DNA of 64,000 nucleotides. Source: Oscillospiraceae bacterium (GTDB taxonomy: Bacteria; Bacillota; Clostridia; Oscillospirales; Ruminococcaceae). The stretch spans positions 1 through 64,000 of the forward strand of contig JAFXCV010000020.1 in the NCBI GenBank assembly GCA_017521325.1, written 5' to 3'. The position numbers and the translations under genes were made by a program. Position 1 is the stretch's first letter. Each line of letters begins with the position of its first letter. The notes below the pieces were generated by a model. It was given only the letters and a program-made list of their open reading frames with translations. It was not told where the DNA came from and searched no databases. This document shows positions 8,697-19,687 of this stretch, in pieces.

Positions 8697-10004
8697 ATGA
8701 AGATGTGCAGAGAATTTGAAGGAAAACGCCTGCTGATTCTGGGCGGTTCACGCATTAGTTGTCAGGTTGTAAAAAAAGCACAGGAAATGGGAGCGTATGT
8801 CCTCGTTACCGACTGGTATGCACTTGAAAAATCTCCCGCAAAGCAGATTGCAGATGAGGCTTGCTTTGTCAGCACTGCCGATCTGGATGCAATGGAGCAG
8901 CTTGTGCGTGAAAAGAAAGTGGATGGCATTATTACGGGCTTTACGGATTCGGTACTGCCGTATTATGCCGATATTTGTGAAAGAGTCGGACTGCCCTGCT
9001 ACGGCACGAGGGAACAGTTTGAAAAAATGACGGATAAAACGCAGTATAAGGCGTTGTGTCGGGAGTTTGGCGTGCCGACAATTGATTCGTATGACATTGA
9101 TTATCATCAGCGCACAGAGGAATGGGATGCAATCCGCTATCCTGTACTCGTAAAGCCTGCTGACAGCAGCGGCGCAAGAGGTGTTGCCATCTGCGAGAAC
9201 GAGGCACAGATGCTCGCTGCCTGCGAGGAGGCTGAGAAGGTTTCCGAAACGGGTAAAGTGCTGGTGGAGCGTTTTGTGGATACCGGCAAGGAAGCAACCG
9301 TGTTCTATGTGTTCCAGGACGGAAATATCATGCTCAGCGGTATGGCAAACCGTCATGTGAAGAAGAATCAGGAGGATGCCATTGCACTTCCTGTGGCATA
9401 TTCCTATCCTGCGGCACTGCTGCCGGATTATCAGAAACGTGTTTTCCCCAAGGTGGAAAAGATGCTTTCTTCCGTGGGCATCAAAAACGGCATGATGTTT
9501 ATGCAGTGTATGATCGAAGATGGGGAGTGCCTGGTATATGACATCGGCTATCGTCTGACAGGTTCTCTGGAATATCTGAATATGAAGCGCATCGGCGGTT
9601 ATGATCCGTTGGAAATGCTGATCCGTTTTGCATTCACCGGAAAAATGGCGAACGAGGATCTGCGCAGTGTTATTGACCCGAACTGGAAAACCTACGGCAG
9701 CAATGTTTCCTTCCTGATGAAGCCCGGAACGATCGGCAAGATCACAGGTTTGGAGGATATCCTCGCAACAGAGGGTGTGATTGATGCAGTGCTTGCCCGC
9801 ATGGAAGGTGAAACTCTGCCGTCCGAGGGCAAGGGACAGCTGCGTCAGATCATGCTGCGTGTACTTGGAGAAGCGCCCACAAAGGAGGCACTCTGGCAGC
9901 AGTTTGAAACAATTTATCACTGTCTGAGCGTGACAAGCCCCGAAGGAGAAAATCTCCTCCTTCCCGGTCTTGAAGAATCCGATCTGGATGGTATGCTCAA
10001 TTAA
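8697..10004 (+). CDS. ATP-grasp ligase, polysaccharide locus (copy 2)
   Basis: The 435-residue protein is a paralogue of the ligase at 195-1496, with the same architecture: GKRLLILGGSRISCQVVKKA at the N-terminus, the ATP-grasp lysine strand YPVLVKPADSSGARGV, and the acidic C-terminal block VYDIGYRLTGSLEYLN. The early segments LEKSPAKQIADEA and VEKAPAKEIADKY (copy 1) align closely. The ATG has AAGGAG 5 bases upstream. It follows the FemAB-like gene after 14 bases. Two copies with diverged substrate loops suggest two different acids, or two successive ligations, in building the glycan substituent. That reading is inference. Confidence 0.8.
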   Translation: MKMCREFEGKRLLILGGSRISCQVVKKAQEMGAYVLVTDWYALEKSPAKQIADEACFVSTADLDAMEQLVREKKVDGIITGFTDSVLPYYADICERVGLPCYGTREQFEKMTDKTQYKALCREFGVPTIDSYDIDYHQRTEEWDAIRYPVLVKPADSSGARGVAICENEAQMLAACEEAEKVSETGKVLVERFVDTGKEATVFYVFQDGNIMLSGMANRHVKKNQEDAIALPVAYSYPAALLPDYQKRVFPKVEKMLSSVGIKNGMMFMQCMIEDGECLVYDIGYRLTGSLEYLNMKRIGGYDPLEMLIRFAFTGKMANEDLRSVIDPNWKTYGSNVSFLMKPGTIGKITGLEDILATEGVIDAVLARMEGETLPSEGKGQLRQIMLRVLGEAPTKEALWQQFETIYHCLSVTSPEGENLLLPGLEESDLDGMLN

Positions 10005-10013
10005 GGAATTAGT

Positions 10014-10919
10014 ATGAAGAAAACAGTTTTTTTGACCGGTGCCGGCGGAATGCTTGGCAGAGCATTTTTACGTCTTGCAGCGGATTCCGATTTACATGTA
10101 ATTGCGCTTTCTTCGCAGAGTCCGGCACTGGCACAGGAGTTCGGCAACCGTTACGAATATGTGCAGATCGAGGATTTTCTGCAAAACGGATATGATTTCA
10201 CGGGCGTGGATGTTCTGCTGCATTGTGCGTTTCCACGCAATAATGACAGCGTCGGTCTTGCAAAGGGACTTGCATTCCAGAAACAGGTTTTCGAGCTTGC
10301 TGTAGACGGCGGTGTTCGTGCAATCGCCAATATCTCCTCACAGAGCGTGTATGACAGCAAGCGTACAGAGCCTGCAACAGAGGAAACACAGGTTTCACCG
10401 GAAACCAGATATGCTGTTGCAAAATACATGAGTGAACAGCTTTTGGAGGCTTATTGCCGGGATCGTGGCGTTGTCTTCACGCATCTGCGTATGGCAAGCC
10501 TGATTGGATTGGATTTCCACGTGCGGATCATCAACCGTTTTGTAAAAAGTGCACTGGAACAAGCGGCGATCACTGTTAATGCCGGTCACCAGAGCTTTGG
10601 ATTTCTGGATGTCCGGGATGCTGCCGCTGCACTGCTGTGCCTGGCACAGGAGGACTGCGAAAAATGGGACTCGGTATACAATATCGGTGCTGAGCGAGAA
10701 TGGCAGATTCTTGAACTTGCAGAGCTTGCAAAAAACACCGTGGAGGAGCGCACCGGAAAAGCGCTTGCAGCCTTTGAGGTCAATCCTTCGGAGGATCGGC
10801 TCTGTTCTGCATTGGACAGCACGAAGTTTATGGCGAATTTTTCGTGGCAGCCGCAGATCTCTATGGAGAAATTTGTGCAGGAGCTGGTTGAAGTGCTGCT
10901 GTCAGCACAGGAACAGTAA
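10014..10919 (+). CDS. NAD-dependent epimerase/dehydratase (extended SDR)
   Basis: The 301-residue protein opens with the Rossmann motif TGAGGMLGRAFL. It carries the SDR catalytic serine region ANISSQSVYD and the Tyr-x3-Lys pair in RYAVAKYMSEQ. Length fits single-domain sugar-nucleotide epimerases or reductases. It could be the reductase or epimerase that shapes the unusual sugar in this locus, but the specific reaction cannot be assigned. It starts 10 bases after the ATP-grasp gene, with AAGGAA upstream. Confidence 0.8.
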   Translation: MKKTVFLTGAGGMLGRAFLRLAADSDLHVIALSSQSPALAQEFGNRYEYVQIEDFLQNGYDFTGVDVLLHCAFPRNNDSVGLAKGLAFQKQVFELAVDGGVRAIANISSQSVYDSKRTEPATEETQVSPETRYAVAKYMSEQLLEAYCRDRGVVFTHLRMASLIGLDFHVRIINRFVKSALEQAAITVNAGHQSFGFLDVRDAAAALLCLAQEDCEKWDSVYNIGAEREWQILELAELAKNTVEERTGKALAAFEVNPSEDRLCSALDSTKFMANFSWQPQISMEKFVQELVEVLLSAQEQ

Positions 10920-10931
10920 AAGGAGTTATCT

Positions 10932-12080
10932 ATGCGAATCTGGGTAATCGGACGCACCGTTCCGGAAGGAAAAACCGGAATGATTGGAATTTTTGAATTT
11001 GAACAGGCGCAGGCACTGCAGCATTTCGGAGACGACGTGCAGGTCAGTTATCTGTTTTCTGATAATCGTTCAATAAAGGCGCTGAGAACATGCGGAAAAG
11101 ATTACCGCAAAAAAGAGGATGTGTCCCTGTATGGAAGCTATTTGCCTGTCGGCGGATTGCCTCAGTTTCTGTTTCAGCCGCTGAAAAGCAGTAAGCTTTG
11201 CAGTGCAATGAAAAAGTGTGAGGAAAGCGGAAAGCCCGATGCAATCCATGTGCATTTTCCGCTTCTGACGATGACTGATAAAATCTGGGATAAGCTGAAG
11301 AGCTACGGTGTGCCGATCTTTGTTACTGAGCATTGGTCGAAAGTCCAGACAAAAAAACTGGAACCATTCCGTGTGAGTTTGTTAAAAAAAATCGTTGAGG
11401 AAGCCGCAGAATTTGTCTGTGTTGGTTATCCTCTGCGTGATAGTGTAAAGGAACTGACAGGAACAAGCCGTGAACTTCCTGTCATTCCGAACATGGTGTC
11501 GCCGCTGTTCCATCCTGCAAATGAGCAGAAAACAGATGATATATTCCGTTTCATTACTGTGGGCAGGCTTGTGCCTATGAAGCGTTTCAACATCGTGATT
11601 GATGCCTTTGCCAAAGCATTCAAGGATCATGAAAATGTGCAGCTTATTGTTGCAGGCGGCGGTGAGTTGGCTGACACACTAAAAAATCAAGTTCAGAATC
11701 TTGGAATCGAAAAACAGGTTACAATGACAGGTGCCGTTGAACGTGAAAAGGTTGCAGAACTTATGCGGCAGGCTGACTGTTTTGTATCTGCAAGTGTTCT
11801 GGAGACTTTTGGTGTGCCGTTTATTGAGGCATGGAGCAGCGGAAAGCCGGTTATAGCCGTTAAGCCAAGCGCTATTGAAGCGTATCTCCATGAGGCAAAC
11901 GGGATGCTTGTTCCACCCGATGATGCGGATGCTCTGGCACATGCCATGGAACAGATGGCTGCACAGTATGACCGTTTCTCTTGTTCGGCGATCGCATCCG
12001 AGGCCGAAGCGAAATTCAGTCAGGCTTCTGTTGCAAAGGAATTGCTGAGAAGAATGTCTGAAAAGGAGAAAATACAATGA
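10932..12080 (+). CDS. GT4-family glycosyltransferase (1)
   Basis: The 382-residue GT-B fold glycosyltransferase has the GT4 donor-site features FRFITVGRLVPMKRFNIVI and the Glu-x7-Glu motif in ETFGVPFIEAWSSGKPVIA near the C-terminus. It transfers a sugar from a nucleotide donor to the lipid-linked repeat unit on the cytoplasmic face of the membrane. AAGGAG precedes the ATG. The stop overlaps the next start (ATGA), so the two GT4 enzymes are translationally coupled. Donor and linkage cannot be read from sequence. Confidence 0.9.
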   Translation: MRIWVIGRTVPEGKTGMIGIFEFEQAQALQHFGDDVQVSYLFSDNRSIKALRTCGKDYRKKEDVSLYGSYLPVGGLPQFLFQPLKSSKLCSAMKKCEESGKPDAIHVHFPLLTMTDKIWDKLKSYGVPIFVTEHWSKVQTKKLEPFRVSLLKKIVEEAAEFVCVGYPLRDSVKELTGTSRELPVIPNMVSPLFHPANEQKTDDIFRFITVGRLVPMKRFNIVIDAFAKAFKDHENVQLIVAGGGELADTLKNQVQNLGIEKQVTMTGAVEREKVAELMRQADCFVSASVLETFGVPFIEAWSSGKPVIAVKPSAIEAYLHEANGMLVPPDDADALAHAMEQMAAQYDRFSCSAIASEAEAKFSQASVAKELLRRMSEKEKIQ

Positions 12081-13240
12081 AGATTCTACTCATTGCAACC
12101 TATGCAGGATTGACCGGTGCCAGTTTTTCGCTCTTAGGCGTTGTCAATCAGCTGACAATGTCAGGGCAAAATGTAAAGGTTGTTTTGCCGGCTCATGGTC
12201 CGTTGGAGGAGCATCTGAAGCAGCGCAATATCTCTTATGAAGTGATCCGTTCATATCCTTGGGTCGAAACGCCGCAGAATATGCGCCGTTTTAAGAAGAA
12301 ATGCTTCTGGATGATCAAGCAGTGTTATAACAAGATTGCCGAACGGAAAATTGAAAAATTGATCCGCCGTGAAAAATTTGATGTGGTTCATATCAATGCG
12401 TTTACAGCAGGCGTGGGCAGTCTGGCTGCCGGGCGTACTGATACACCGCTTGTATGGCATATTCGAGAGTTTGTAACAGATGATCTCGGAAAGCAGTTCT
12501 GGCAGGAAGAAACAGCAATGCAGCGGCTTGCAAATGCCGATTGTGCGATTGCGATTTCAGAGAGCGTTCGTGAGCGCTTTATGAAGGGGTCACCGTCTGC
12601 TCAGATTGTTACGGTGTATAATGGCATTGATCCGAAGCCGTATCTGGATCTGGAATCCAGAGAGATTTTCTCGGGATCTGACATCAAGCTGATGGTAGCA
12701 GGCAGAATCGTTCCTGAAAAGGGACAGCGGGAAGTCATCGAGGCGGTTTCGCAGCTGCGCAGACGTGGCTATACGCAGTTGAAATTGGATCTGGTCGGCG
12801 GTTATAGCGAAACAGAATATGTAAGATCTCTGCGTGACTATATCCGATCTGAAGGATTAGAGGATGCAGTTCGATTCTGCGGCAACACTGATCGGATGGC
12901 GGAGACATGGAATACTGCTGATATTGCTGTTGTTTCCTCTAAATTTGAAGCTTTTGGGCGTGTGACAGCAGAAGCAATGATGGCGGGTGCATTGGTGATC
13001 GGTGCGGATACTGCCGGTACGAAGGAACTTGTTGGTTCTGAGTATGGATTGCTGTATCAGCAGGGAAGTGCCGAGTCCTTGGCGGAGCAGATTGCCCATG
13101 CAATTGAACATCCTGAACAAATGCGGGAAATTGCAAAACGTGCATGCGAGCATTCTTTATCCCGATATACCGCAGAACAGAATGCAAAGGCGATTTTGGA
13201 TATCTATAGAAAGGTCACAATGGAGAAAAAACATGAATGA
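12077..13240 (+). CDS. GT4-family glycosyltransferase (2)
   Basis: The 387-residue GT4 enzyme has KLMVAGRIVPEKGQREVIEA as the start of the donor-binding half and the Glu-x7-Glu motif in EAFGRVTAEAMMAGALVIG. The N-terminal half (TYAGLTGASFSLLGVVNQL) fits the acceptor domain. It overlaps the previous gene by 4 bases and the following polymerase gene by 8. Like its neighbour it should add one residue to the undecaprenyl-linked repeat; specificity is unknown. Confidence 0.9.
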   Translation: MKILLIATYAGLTGASFSLLGVVNQLTMSGQNVKVVLPAHGPLEEHLKQRNISYEVIRSYPWVETPQNMRRFKKKCFWMIKQCYNKIAERKIEKLIRREKFDVVHINAFTAGVGSLAAGRTDTPLVWHIREFVTDDLGKQFWQEETAMQRLANADCAIAISESVRERFMKGSPSAQIVTVYNGIDPKPYLDLESREIFSGSDIKLMVAGRIVPEKGQREVIEAVSQLRRRGYTQLKLDLVGGYSETEYVRSLRDYIRSEGLEDAVRFCGNTDRMAETWNTADIAVVSSKFEAFGRVTAEAMMAGALVIGADTAGTKELVGSEYGLLYQQGSAESLAEQIAHAIEHPEQMREIAKRACEHSLSRYTAEQNAKAILDIYRKVTMEKKHE

Positions 13241-14543
13241 TCTGCTGAAAACTTTTACGCTGGATGATAAGCGTCCACGATTGATGGTGTTGGATTGGGC
13301 GATCATTTTGGTATTTACAAAGATATCATTGGTTGACTTTTGCTCTGTGCTGCCGATTAACAAATCGCTTGTCGCATTAGGATCATTGGGGCTTGCTTAT
13401 TGTCTTTTGTTATATTCTATGCTGCGTGAAAATACCAAGATCTGTTGGGATGGTGTTTTCGTTCTTGCGGCAACGGCAATTACTTTTGGATTGACCTGGC
13501 ACTTTCACCCGGAATATCAATCCGTTATGTTTGACAATGATGATTGGAATATCTGGAGTACTGTATTTAATCTTTGCTCCATGCCGTTTATTTATTATTT
13601 CTTTCGCCTGCAAAAGAATTTTAAGAATTTGGAGTATGATCTGCTTATCATAGCGTATTTCCGCTTGTTCGGATGCAGCGTACGTTTGCTTCAGGTAACG
13701 GGGAGCAATGAAGAATACAATATGACCTTGGGATATACGATCAGTTTCTCAGCGATCATATTCCTGTACTATTATTTTAAATACCCCAATAAGGTTTGTT
13801 ATCTGGTGTACAGTGCCATCGGAATGCTGATTGCCCTATTGAAGGGTTCCCGTGGACCGATTCTTGGATATGTATGTTTTGCTGCGCTATATCTGATTTT
13901 TGTACAGCGTAAGCTCACAAAATCAAAGGTACTGATCATTACAGCAGGATGCTGTGCTGCCTTGCTTTATCAATCAGATACCGCCATGATGAATATCTAT
14001 CTGTTTTTGAAGAACCATGGTCTGGAATCACGTACTTTGGAAAAGATTGTGATTGATGAAATATCGGACAGCAGCGGCAGAGACAAAATATACGAAACCA
14101 TTCATCAGGCTTTGCTCAAGCAAAATCCATTCGTTCCCTATGGCGCTTATGGAGATCGTTATATCACCAATGCCAAATTTTACAGTCACAATCTGATTTA
14201 TGAGGTAATGATTACTTTTGGCGTTGTGCTGGGTGGAATATTGATCATTCTGATGGTTTATTATCTGATTAAAGCATGTGTGCTTTATCGTCATCATTAT
14301 GCGTTTGGCATGCTGGTTGCACTGGCCTCCTATGCGCTCTGTCACCTGATGTTCTCAACGTCTTTCTGGTATGAACAGGCGTTCGGTGCCATGCTTGCTT
14401 TGATGGTGACAATGCTGCAGCAGCATAAAAAGATGCTGCTGTATGGAAAGACGGGTACATTGACAGTATCCGTATCCGCAAAGGATCTTGAAACACTGCG
14501 GGAATTGGACGTGTTTCAAAAGGATTTGTTTGTCGATGAATAA
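13233..14543 (+). CDS. Wzy-like polysaccharide polymerase / O-antigen-ligase-type membrane protein
   Basis: The 436-residue protein has roughly 10-12 hydrophobic spans with a large extracellular loop, and the motif SRGPILGYVCFAALYLIF followed by a loop with SGRDKIYETIHQALL and FYSHNLIYEVMITFGVVLG, as in Wzy/WaaL-type enzymes. Such proteins polymerise lipid-linked repeat units outside the membrane. ATG 13233 is chosen because TGGAG lies 7 bases upstream; the longer open frame only shadows the preceding gene. No Wzx flippase is visible in the window, so it probably lies upstream. Confidence 0.8.
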   Translation: MNDLLKTFTLDDKRPRLMVLDWAIILVFTKISLVDFCSVLPINKSLVALGSLGLAYCLLLYSMLRENTKICWDGVFVLAATAITFGLTWHFHPEYQSVMFDNDDWNIWSTVFNLCSMPFIYYFFRLQKNFKNLEYDLLIIAYFRLFGCSVRLLQVTGSNEEYNMTLGYTISFSAIIFLYYYFKYPNKVCYLVYSAIGMLIALLKGSRGPILGYVCFAALYLIFVQRKLTKSKVLIITAGCCAALLYQSDTAMMNIYLFLKNHGLESRTLEKIVIDEISDSSGRDKIYETIHQALLKQNPFVPYGAYGDRYITNAKFYSHNLIYEVMITFGVVLGGILIILMVYYLIKACVLYRHHYAFGMLVALASYALCHLMFSTSFWYEQAFGAMLALMVTMLQQHKKMLLYGKTGTLTVSVSAKDLETLRELDVFQKDLFVDE

Positions 14544-14563
14544 TATGACGGGAGTTTGATTCA

Positions 14564-15715
14564 ATGCATATGCAACAGACCAAGGTAGAAATCCCCCAAT
14601 GCAGATATCTGCATATTGTCCCTAAAAATGGCGGCGGAAATTTCTTGACCAACCTGACAAAAATATTTGCCAAGTATCCGTTGGAGCATCGGATCTCTGA
14701 GCATGTTTTTGTCACAGCTGACCGCACATTTTTTGAGAATCATGCACAGGAATGTAAGGTTTTTTATTTTGACATGGAAGAAGTGGATATGATCAACTGC
14801 TTTGCTGATCGTGCGGAATATGTTTTTGTTCATGGCTTTTTTGTTTCCTGGCGGCGTATTTTGCAGATCCGTTCAAAACACTTGTCAAAAATCATCTGGA
14901 GAACATGGGGCGCTGATTTAAAAACTCCTGATTATTACCGGGTCAATGCGCTGAACCGCATGTATCTTACGTTATGCTTCAAGTTGTTTGTCAAAAGAGT
15001 ACGTCGTTTCCGAATGGTTGGTGTCGCAAACCTCGTAGATGAAATCAAACTTGAAACGCTGTTCGGCAAAGGTCTGAAACTATGGCAGATCCCGTATACC
15101 GATACAGAAAAAAGCAATGCTTTGTATGAGAAATATAACAATAAACCCAGAACGGACACACGGCTGCGTGTGATGGTGGGGCATAGCGGATATTCCGATG
15201 ACCACCATATTGAGTTGCTGGAACAGTTAAAGGCATTCTGGGACGAGGATATTGTCATTTCGATGATCATGTCATATGGCAACGCTGACTATATTGAAAA
15301 GGTCAGAGCATATGTAACAGAGCATTTTGGCGAGGATCATCCGAAGGTCGAGTGGATCTCCGAGAAAATGCCGTATGAGGAGTATCTGGAATACCTGCTG
15401 ACGACGGATGTGGTACTGTTTGACATGGTCAATTCCGCTGCACTTGGCAATCTGGCACCGCTTGTGTATTTTAATAAGAAAATCTATCTGAATCGTGCAG
15501 GAGATATCAAAGCTGCCTTTGATGCTTCAGGACTTCTGCATGGCTGCTGTGATGAGATTGCCGGGCAGACCTTTGCAGAGTTTTCTGCACCGCTTTTGAA
15601 CACCGAAGAAAATAAACGCAATTTATTTGCGTTTCGTAAGGAATACAGCAGAGATCAGTGGAAAATGCTGCTGGAAAAACTGGATGAAGAAACCGGAGAG
15701 GTCGGAAAGGAGTAA
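14564..15715 (+). CDS. GT56-like (WecF-type) 4-acetamido-4,6-dideoxygalactosyl transferase
   Basis: The 383-residue protein resembles GT56 family transferases (TDP-Fuc4NAc:lipid II transferase). Features are the opening [18 protein letters not shown], the [18 protein letters not shown] region, [17 protein letters not shown], and the C-terminal [16 protein letters not shown]. WecF uses dTDP-Fuc4NAc, a sugar made from dTDP-4-keto-6-deoxyglucose by an aminotransferase of the kind found at 2811-3926, so donor and enzyme would fit. The family call is from remembered motif layout and is moderately sure. GGGAG lies upstream of ATG 14564. Confidence 0.65.
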   Translation: MHMQQTKVEIPQCRYLHIVPKNGGGNFLTNLTKIFAKYPLEHRISEHVFVTADRTFFENHAQECKVFYFDMEEVDMINCFADRAEYVFVHGFFVSWRRILQIRSKHLSKIIWRTWGADLKTPDYYRVNALNRMYLTLCFKLFVKRVRRFRMVGVANLVDEIKLETLFGKGLKLWQIPYTDTEKSNALYEKYNNKPRTDTRLRVMVGHSGYSDDHHIELLEQLKAFWDEDIVISMIMSYGNADYIEKVRAYVTEHFGEDHPKVEWISEKMPYEEYLEYLLTTDVVLFDMVNSAALGNLAPLVYFNKKIYLNRAGDIKAAFDASGLLHGCCDEIAGQTFAEFSAPLLNTEENKRNLFAFRKEYSRDQWKMLLEKLDEETGEVGKE

Positions 15716-15719
15716 CGCT

Positions 15720-16958
15720 ATGAAAATTGCAGTTGCAGGCACAGGGTATGTTGGTCTTTCGATTGCCACGCTGCTGGCGCAGAATAACACAGTGGTTGCT
15801 GTGGATATTGTTCCGGAAAAGGTGGAGATGATCAACAATCGCAAGTCCCCGATTCAGGATGACTATATTGAGAAATACCTTGCAGAAAAGGAGCTTGATC
15901 TGACAGCTACGCTGGATGCAGCGAGTGCATATCAGGATGCGGATTTTGTCGTGATCGCAGCACCGACCAATTATGACAGTCAGAAAAATTTTTTTGATAC
16001 CTCCGCAGTGGAATCGGTGATTAATCTTGTAATGCAGTATAATCCCGATGCGATTATGGTAATCAAATCCACCATTCCCGTGGGATACACTGCCTCTATC
16101 CGTGAGAAAACCGGAAGCAAAAACATCATTTTCAGCCCGGAATTTCTGCGTGAAAGCAAGGCATTGTATGATAATCTGTATCCGAGCCGCATAATTGTCG
16201 GTACGGATATGTCCGATGAACGACTGGTTGCGGCAGCAAAGACATTTGCGCAGTTGCTGAAGGATGGTGCGATCAAAGAGGAGATTGACACACTATTCAT
16301 GGGCTTTACAGAAGCGGAAGCAGTTAAGCTGTTTGCAAACACCTATCTTGCGCTGCGTGTAAGCTATTTCAATGAACTGGATACTTACGCCGAATTGAAG
16401 GGACTGGATACCCAGCAGATCATCAATGGTGTGTGCCTTGATCCCCGAATTGGTTCCCATTATAATAATCCATCCTTTGGTTATGGCGGTTACTGTCTCC
16501 CCAAGGATACCAAGCAGCTGCTTGCAAATTATGAAGATGTGCCGCAGCAAATGATGACTGCTATTGTGGAATCCAACCGCACACGAAAGGACTTCATTGC
16601 TGACAGAGTACTTGAGAAAGCGGGATATTATGCCTACAGTGACAATAATTGCTGGGATGCTTCAAAGGAACGTCCCGTTACCATTGGCGTGTATCGACTG
16701 ACGATGAAATCCAATTCGGACAATTTCCGTCAGAGCTCCATTCAGGGTGTCATGAAGCGTGTAAAGGCGAAGGGCGCTTCTGTGATCATCTATGAGCCGA
16801 CGCTTGAAAACGGAACAACATTCTTCGGCAGTCAGGTTGTCAATGATCTGGAGGCATTCAAGCAGCAGAGTGATGCAATTATTGCCAATCGCTATGATGC
16901 TTGCCTGGATGATGTGATGGACAAGGTATATACCAGAGACGTTTTCCGCAGGGATTAA
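15720..16958 (+). CDS. ugd: UDP-glucose 6-dehydrogenase
   Basis: The 412-residue protein starts with the Rossmann motif [20 protein letters not shown]. It has the active-site cysteine in [15 protein letters not shown], the lysine region [12 protein letters not shown], and [20 protein letters not shown]. It oxidises UDP-glucose to UDP-glucuronate with NAD. Length fits the short HasB/TuaD-like type. ATG 15720 is preceded by AAGGAG; the longer frame upstream overlaps the GT56-like gene. As last gene of the locus it suggests that the polymer contains an acidic sugar. Confidence 0.93.
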   Translation: MKIAVAGTGYVGLSIATLLAQNNTVVAVDIVPEKVEMINNRKSPIQDDYIEKYLAEKELDLTATLDAASAYQDADFVVIAAPTNYDSQKNFFDTSAVESVINLVMQYNPDAIMVIKSTIPVGYTASIREKTGSKNIIFSPEFLRESKALYDNLYPSRIIVGTDMSDERLVAAAKTFAQLLKDGAIKEEIDTLFMGFTEAEAVKLFANTYLALRVSYFNELDTYAELKGLDTQQIINGVCLDPRIGSHYNNPSFGYGGYCLPKDTKQLLANYEDVPQQMMTAIVESNRTRKDFIADRVLEKAGYYAYSDNNCWDASKERPVTIGVYRLTMKSNSDNFRQSSIQGVMKRVKAKGASVIIYEPTLENGTTFFGSQVVNDLEAFKQQSDAIIANRYDACLDDVMDKVYTRDVFRRD

Positions 16959-17005
16959 TTGGATATGAAAGTGCTCGTCACTGCCCACATTCTCTCAAAA
17001 AACAC

Positions 17006-17038
17006 CAGCCTCACCGGAAGCAATACCCGGTGAGGCTG
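17006..17038 (+). terminator. Hairpin after ugd, no T-run
   Basis: A perfect 12-bp stem (17006-17017 with 17027-17038) around a 9-base loop lies 48 bases after the ugd stop. No T-run follows, so it is probably a transcript 3'-end stabiliser or weak terminator ahead of the stronger one at 17108. Confidence 0.4.
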
Positions 17039-17107
17039 ACTTCTATGTCGAATCGCAGTATAATGATTCTTATTTGAAAATCATTTGGCCATACTATAGA
17101 AATTCAC

Positions 17108-17135
17108 AAAAAAGCACCCGAATGGGTGCTTTTTT
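17108..17135 (+). terminator. Rho-independent terminator of the polysaccharide operon
   Basis: The GCACCC/GGGTGC stem is extended by A-run/T-run pairing, with a GAAT loop and TTTTTT at 17130-17135. It closes the plus-strand cluster; the A-run on the other side means it could also work for minus-strand transcription. Confidence 0.85.
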
Positions 17136-17152
17136 AAGGTTCATGCTAATTT

Positions 17153-17268
17153 TCAAACCCCCAATAGATAATTGGGGGTTTGAGGGCGGCTGACTGCGTC
17201 ATCCGCCGATTTGAACGCAAAGCGTTCAAATCCCGTCTCATGCAATCCCTAACGCCGACTCCGTCGGC
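17153..17268. repeat. Cluster of three perfect hairpins between ugd and groEL
   Basis: Three perfect palindromes follow each other: a 13-bp stem at 17153-17183, an 11-bp stem with AAA loop at 17208-17232, and a 6-bp stem at 17254-17268. None has a T-run. The middle part (GGCGG...CTGCG...CCGCC followed by a hairpin) has the same layout as the repeats at 32.6, 49.1 and 53.3 kb. The rest of the 374-base gap holds no gene I can see. Confidence 0.6.
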
Positions 17269-17332
17269 TAAACTTTGGCAGATTTTGTCTATCAGAGTTA
17301 AAGGGATTAGTATCAGTTGGTGTTTTGCACGA

Positions 17333-18967
<1,635 letters not shown>

Positions 18968-18988
18968 TTACTCCTTTACTAAGATATT

Positions 18989-19330
<342 letters not shown>

Positions 19331-19357
19331 TTAGCACTCTAACTGTTTGAGTGCTAA
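19331..19357 (-). promoter_or_regulatory. CIRCE operator (HrcA site)
   Basis: TTAGCACTC, 9 bases, then GAGTGCTAA form a perfect match to the CIRCE inverted repeat bound by the heat-shock repressor HrcA. It lies between the promoter and groES, so groESL should be derepressed by heat. hrcA itself is not in the window. Confidence 0.97.
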
Positions 19358-19364
19358 CAATTCT

Positions 19365-19392
19365 ATTTTACCAGTTTTGACGGAAAAATCAA
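19365..19392 (-). promoter_or_regulatory. groESL promoter
   Basis: Read on the minus strand, TTGATT (19392-19387) and TAAAAT (19370-19365) are 16 bases apart, immediately upstream of the CIRCE element. Placement over the operator fits HrcA repression. Confidence 0.75.
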
Positions 19393-19563
19393 GCATATTT
19401 TGGAAGTTTCCTAAATTTTTGTAGCATTGCACAATTTTGTCAAACTTCCCCCATTGCATTCATACACTTTGCCGCACCTTGTTTTGGGATCCCGCACTTT
19501 CGATTTTACACATTTTGCAACGTTTGTTCACAGAAAATTCATCTTATAAACGCACAAATCATG

Positions 19564-19569
19564 TATAAT
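19564..19569 (+). promoter_or_regulatory. -10 element before the response regulator
   Basis: A perfect TATAAT lies 118 bases before the response regulator ATG in an AT-rich gap. No good -35 is seen at the right distance, so this may be a weak or activated promoter. Confidence 0.4.
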
Positions 19570-19687
19570 TATTATGGGACTTTTTAATTATTTGTAAACA
19601 AAAGACGAAAGTCTGTGACATTTGCAGGCATTCAATCCATCTATAGAAGTACCAAAAACAAAACTTTCACGAGAGGAGCAAAATACT

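Noticed and set aside
13002-13232. N-terminal extension of the Wzy-like protein
   Set aside because: It overlaps the second GT4 gene out of frame and has no membrane-protein character; ATG 13233 fits better.
4945-16958. rmlC/rmlD for rhamnose synthesis
   Set aside because: No cupin epimerase is present, and the SDR at 10014 lacks clear RmlD features, so rhamnose is not proposed.
17212-17240. GTTCAAATCCC resembling a tRNA T-loop
   Set aside because: The bases before it do not pair to make a T-stem, and no acceptor or anticodon arms are present; the match comes from a simple 11-bp palindrome.
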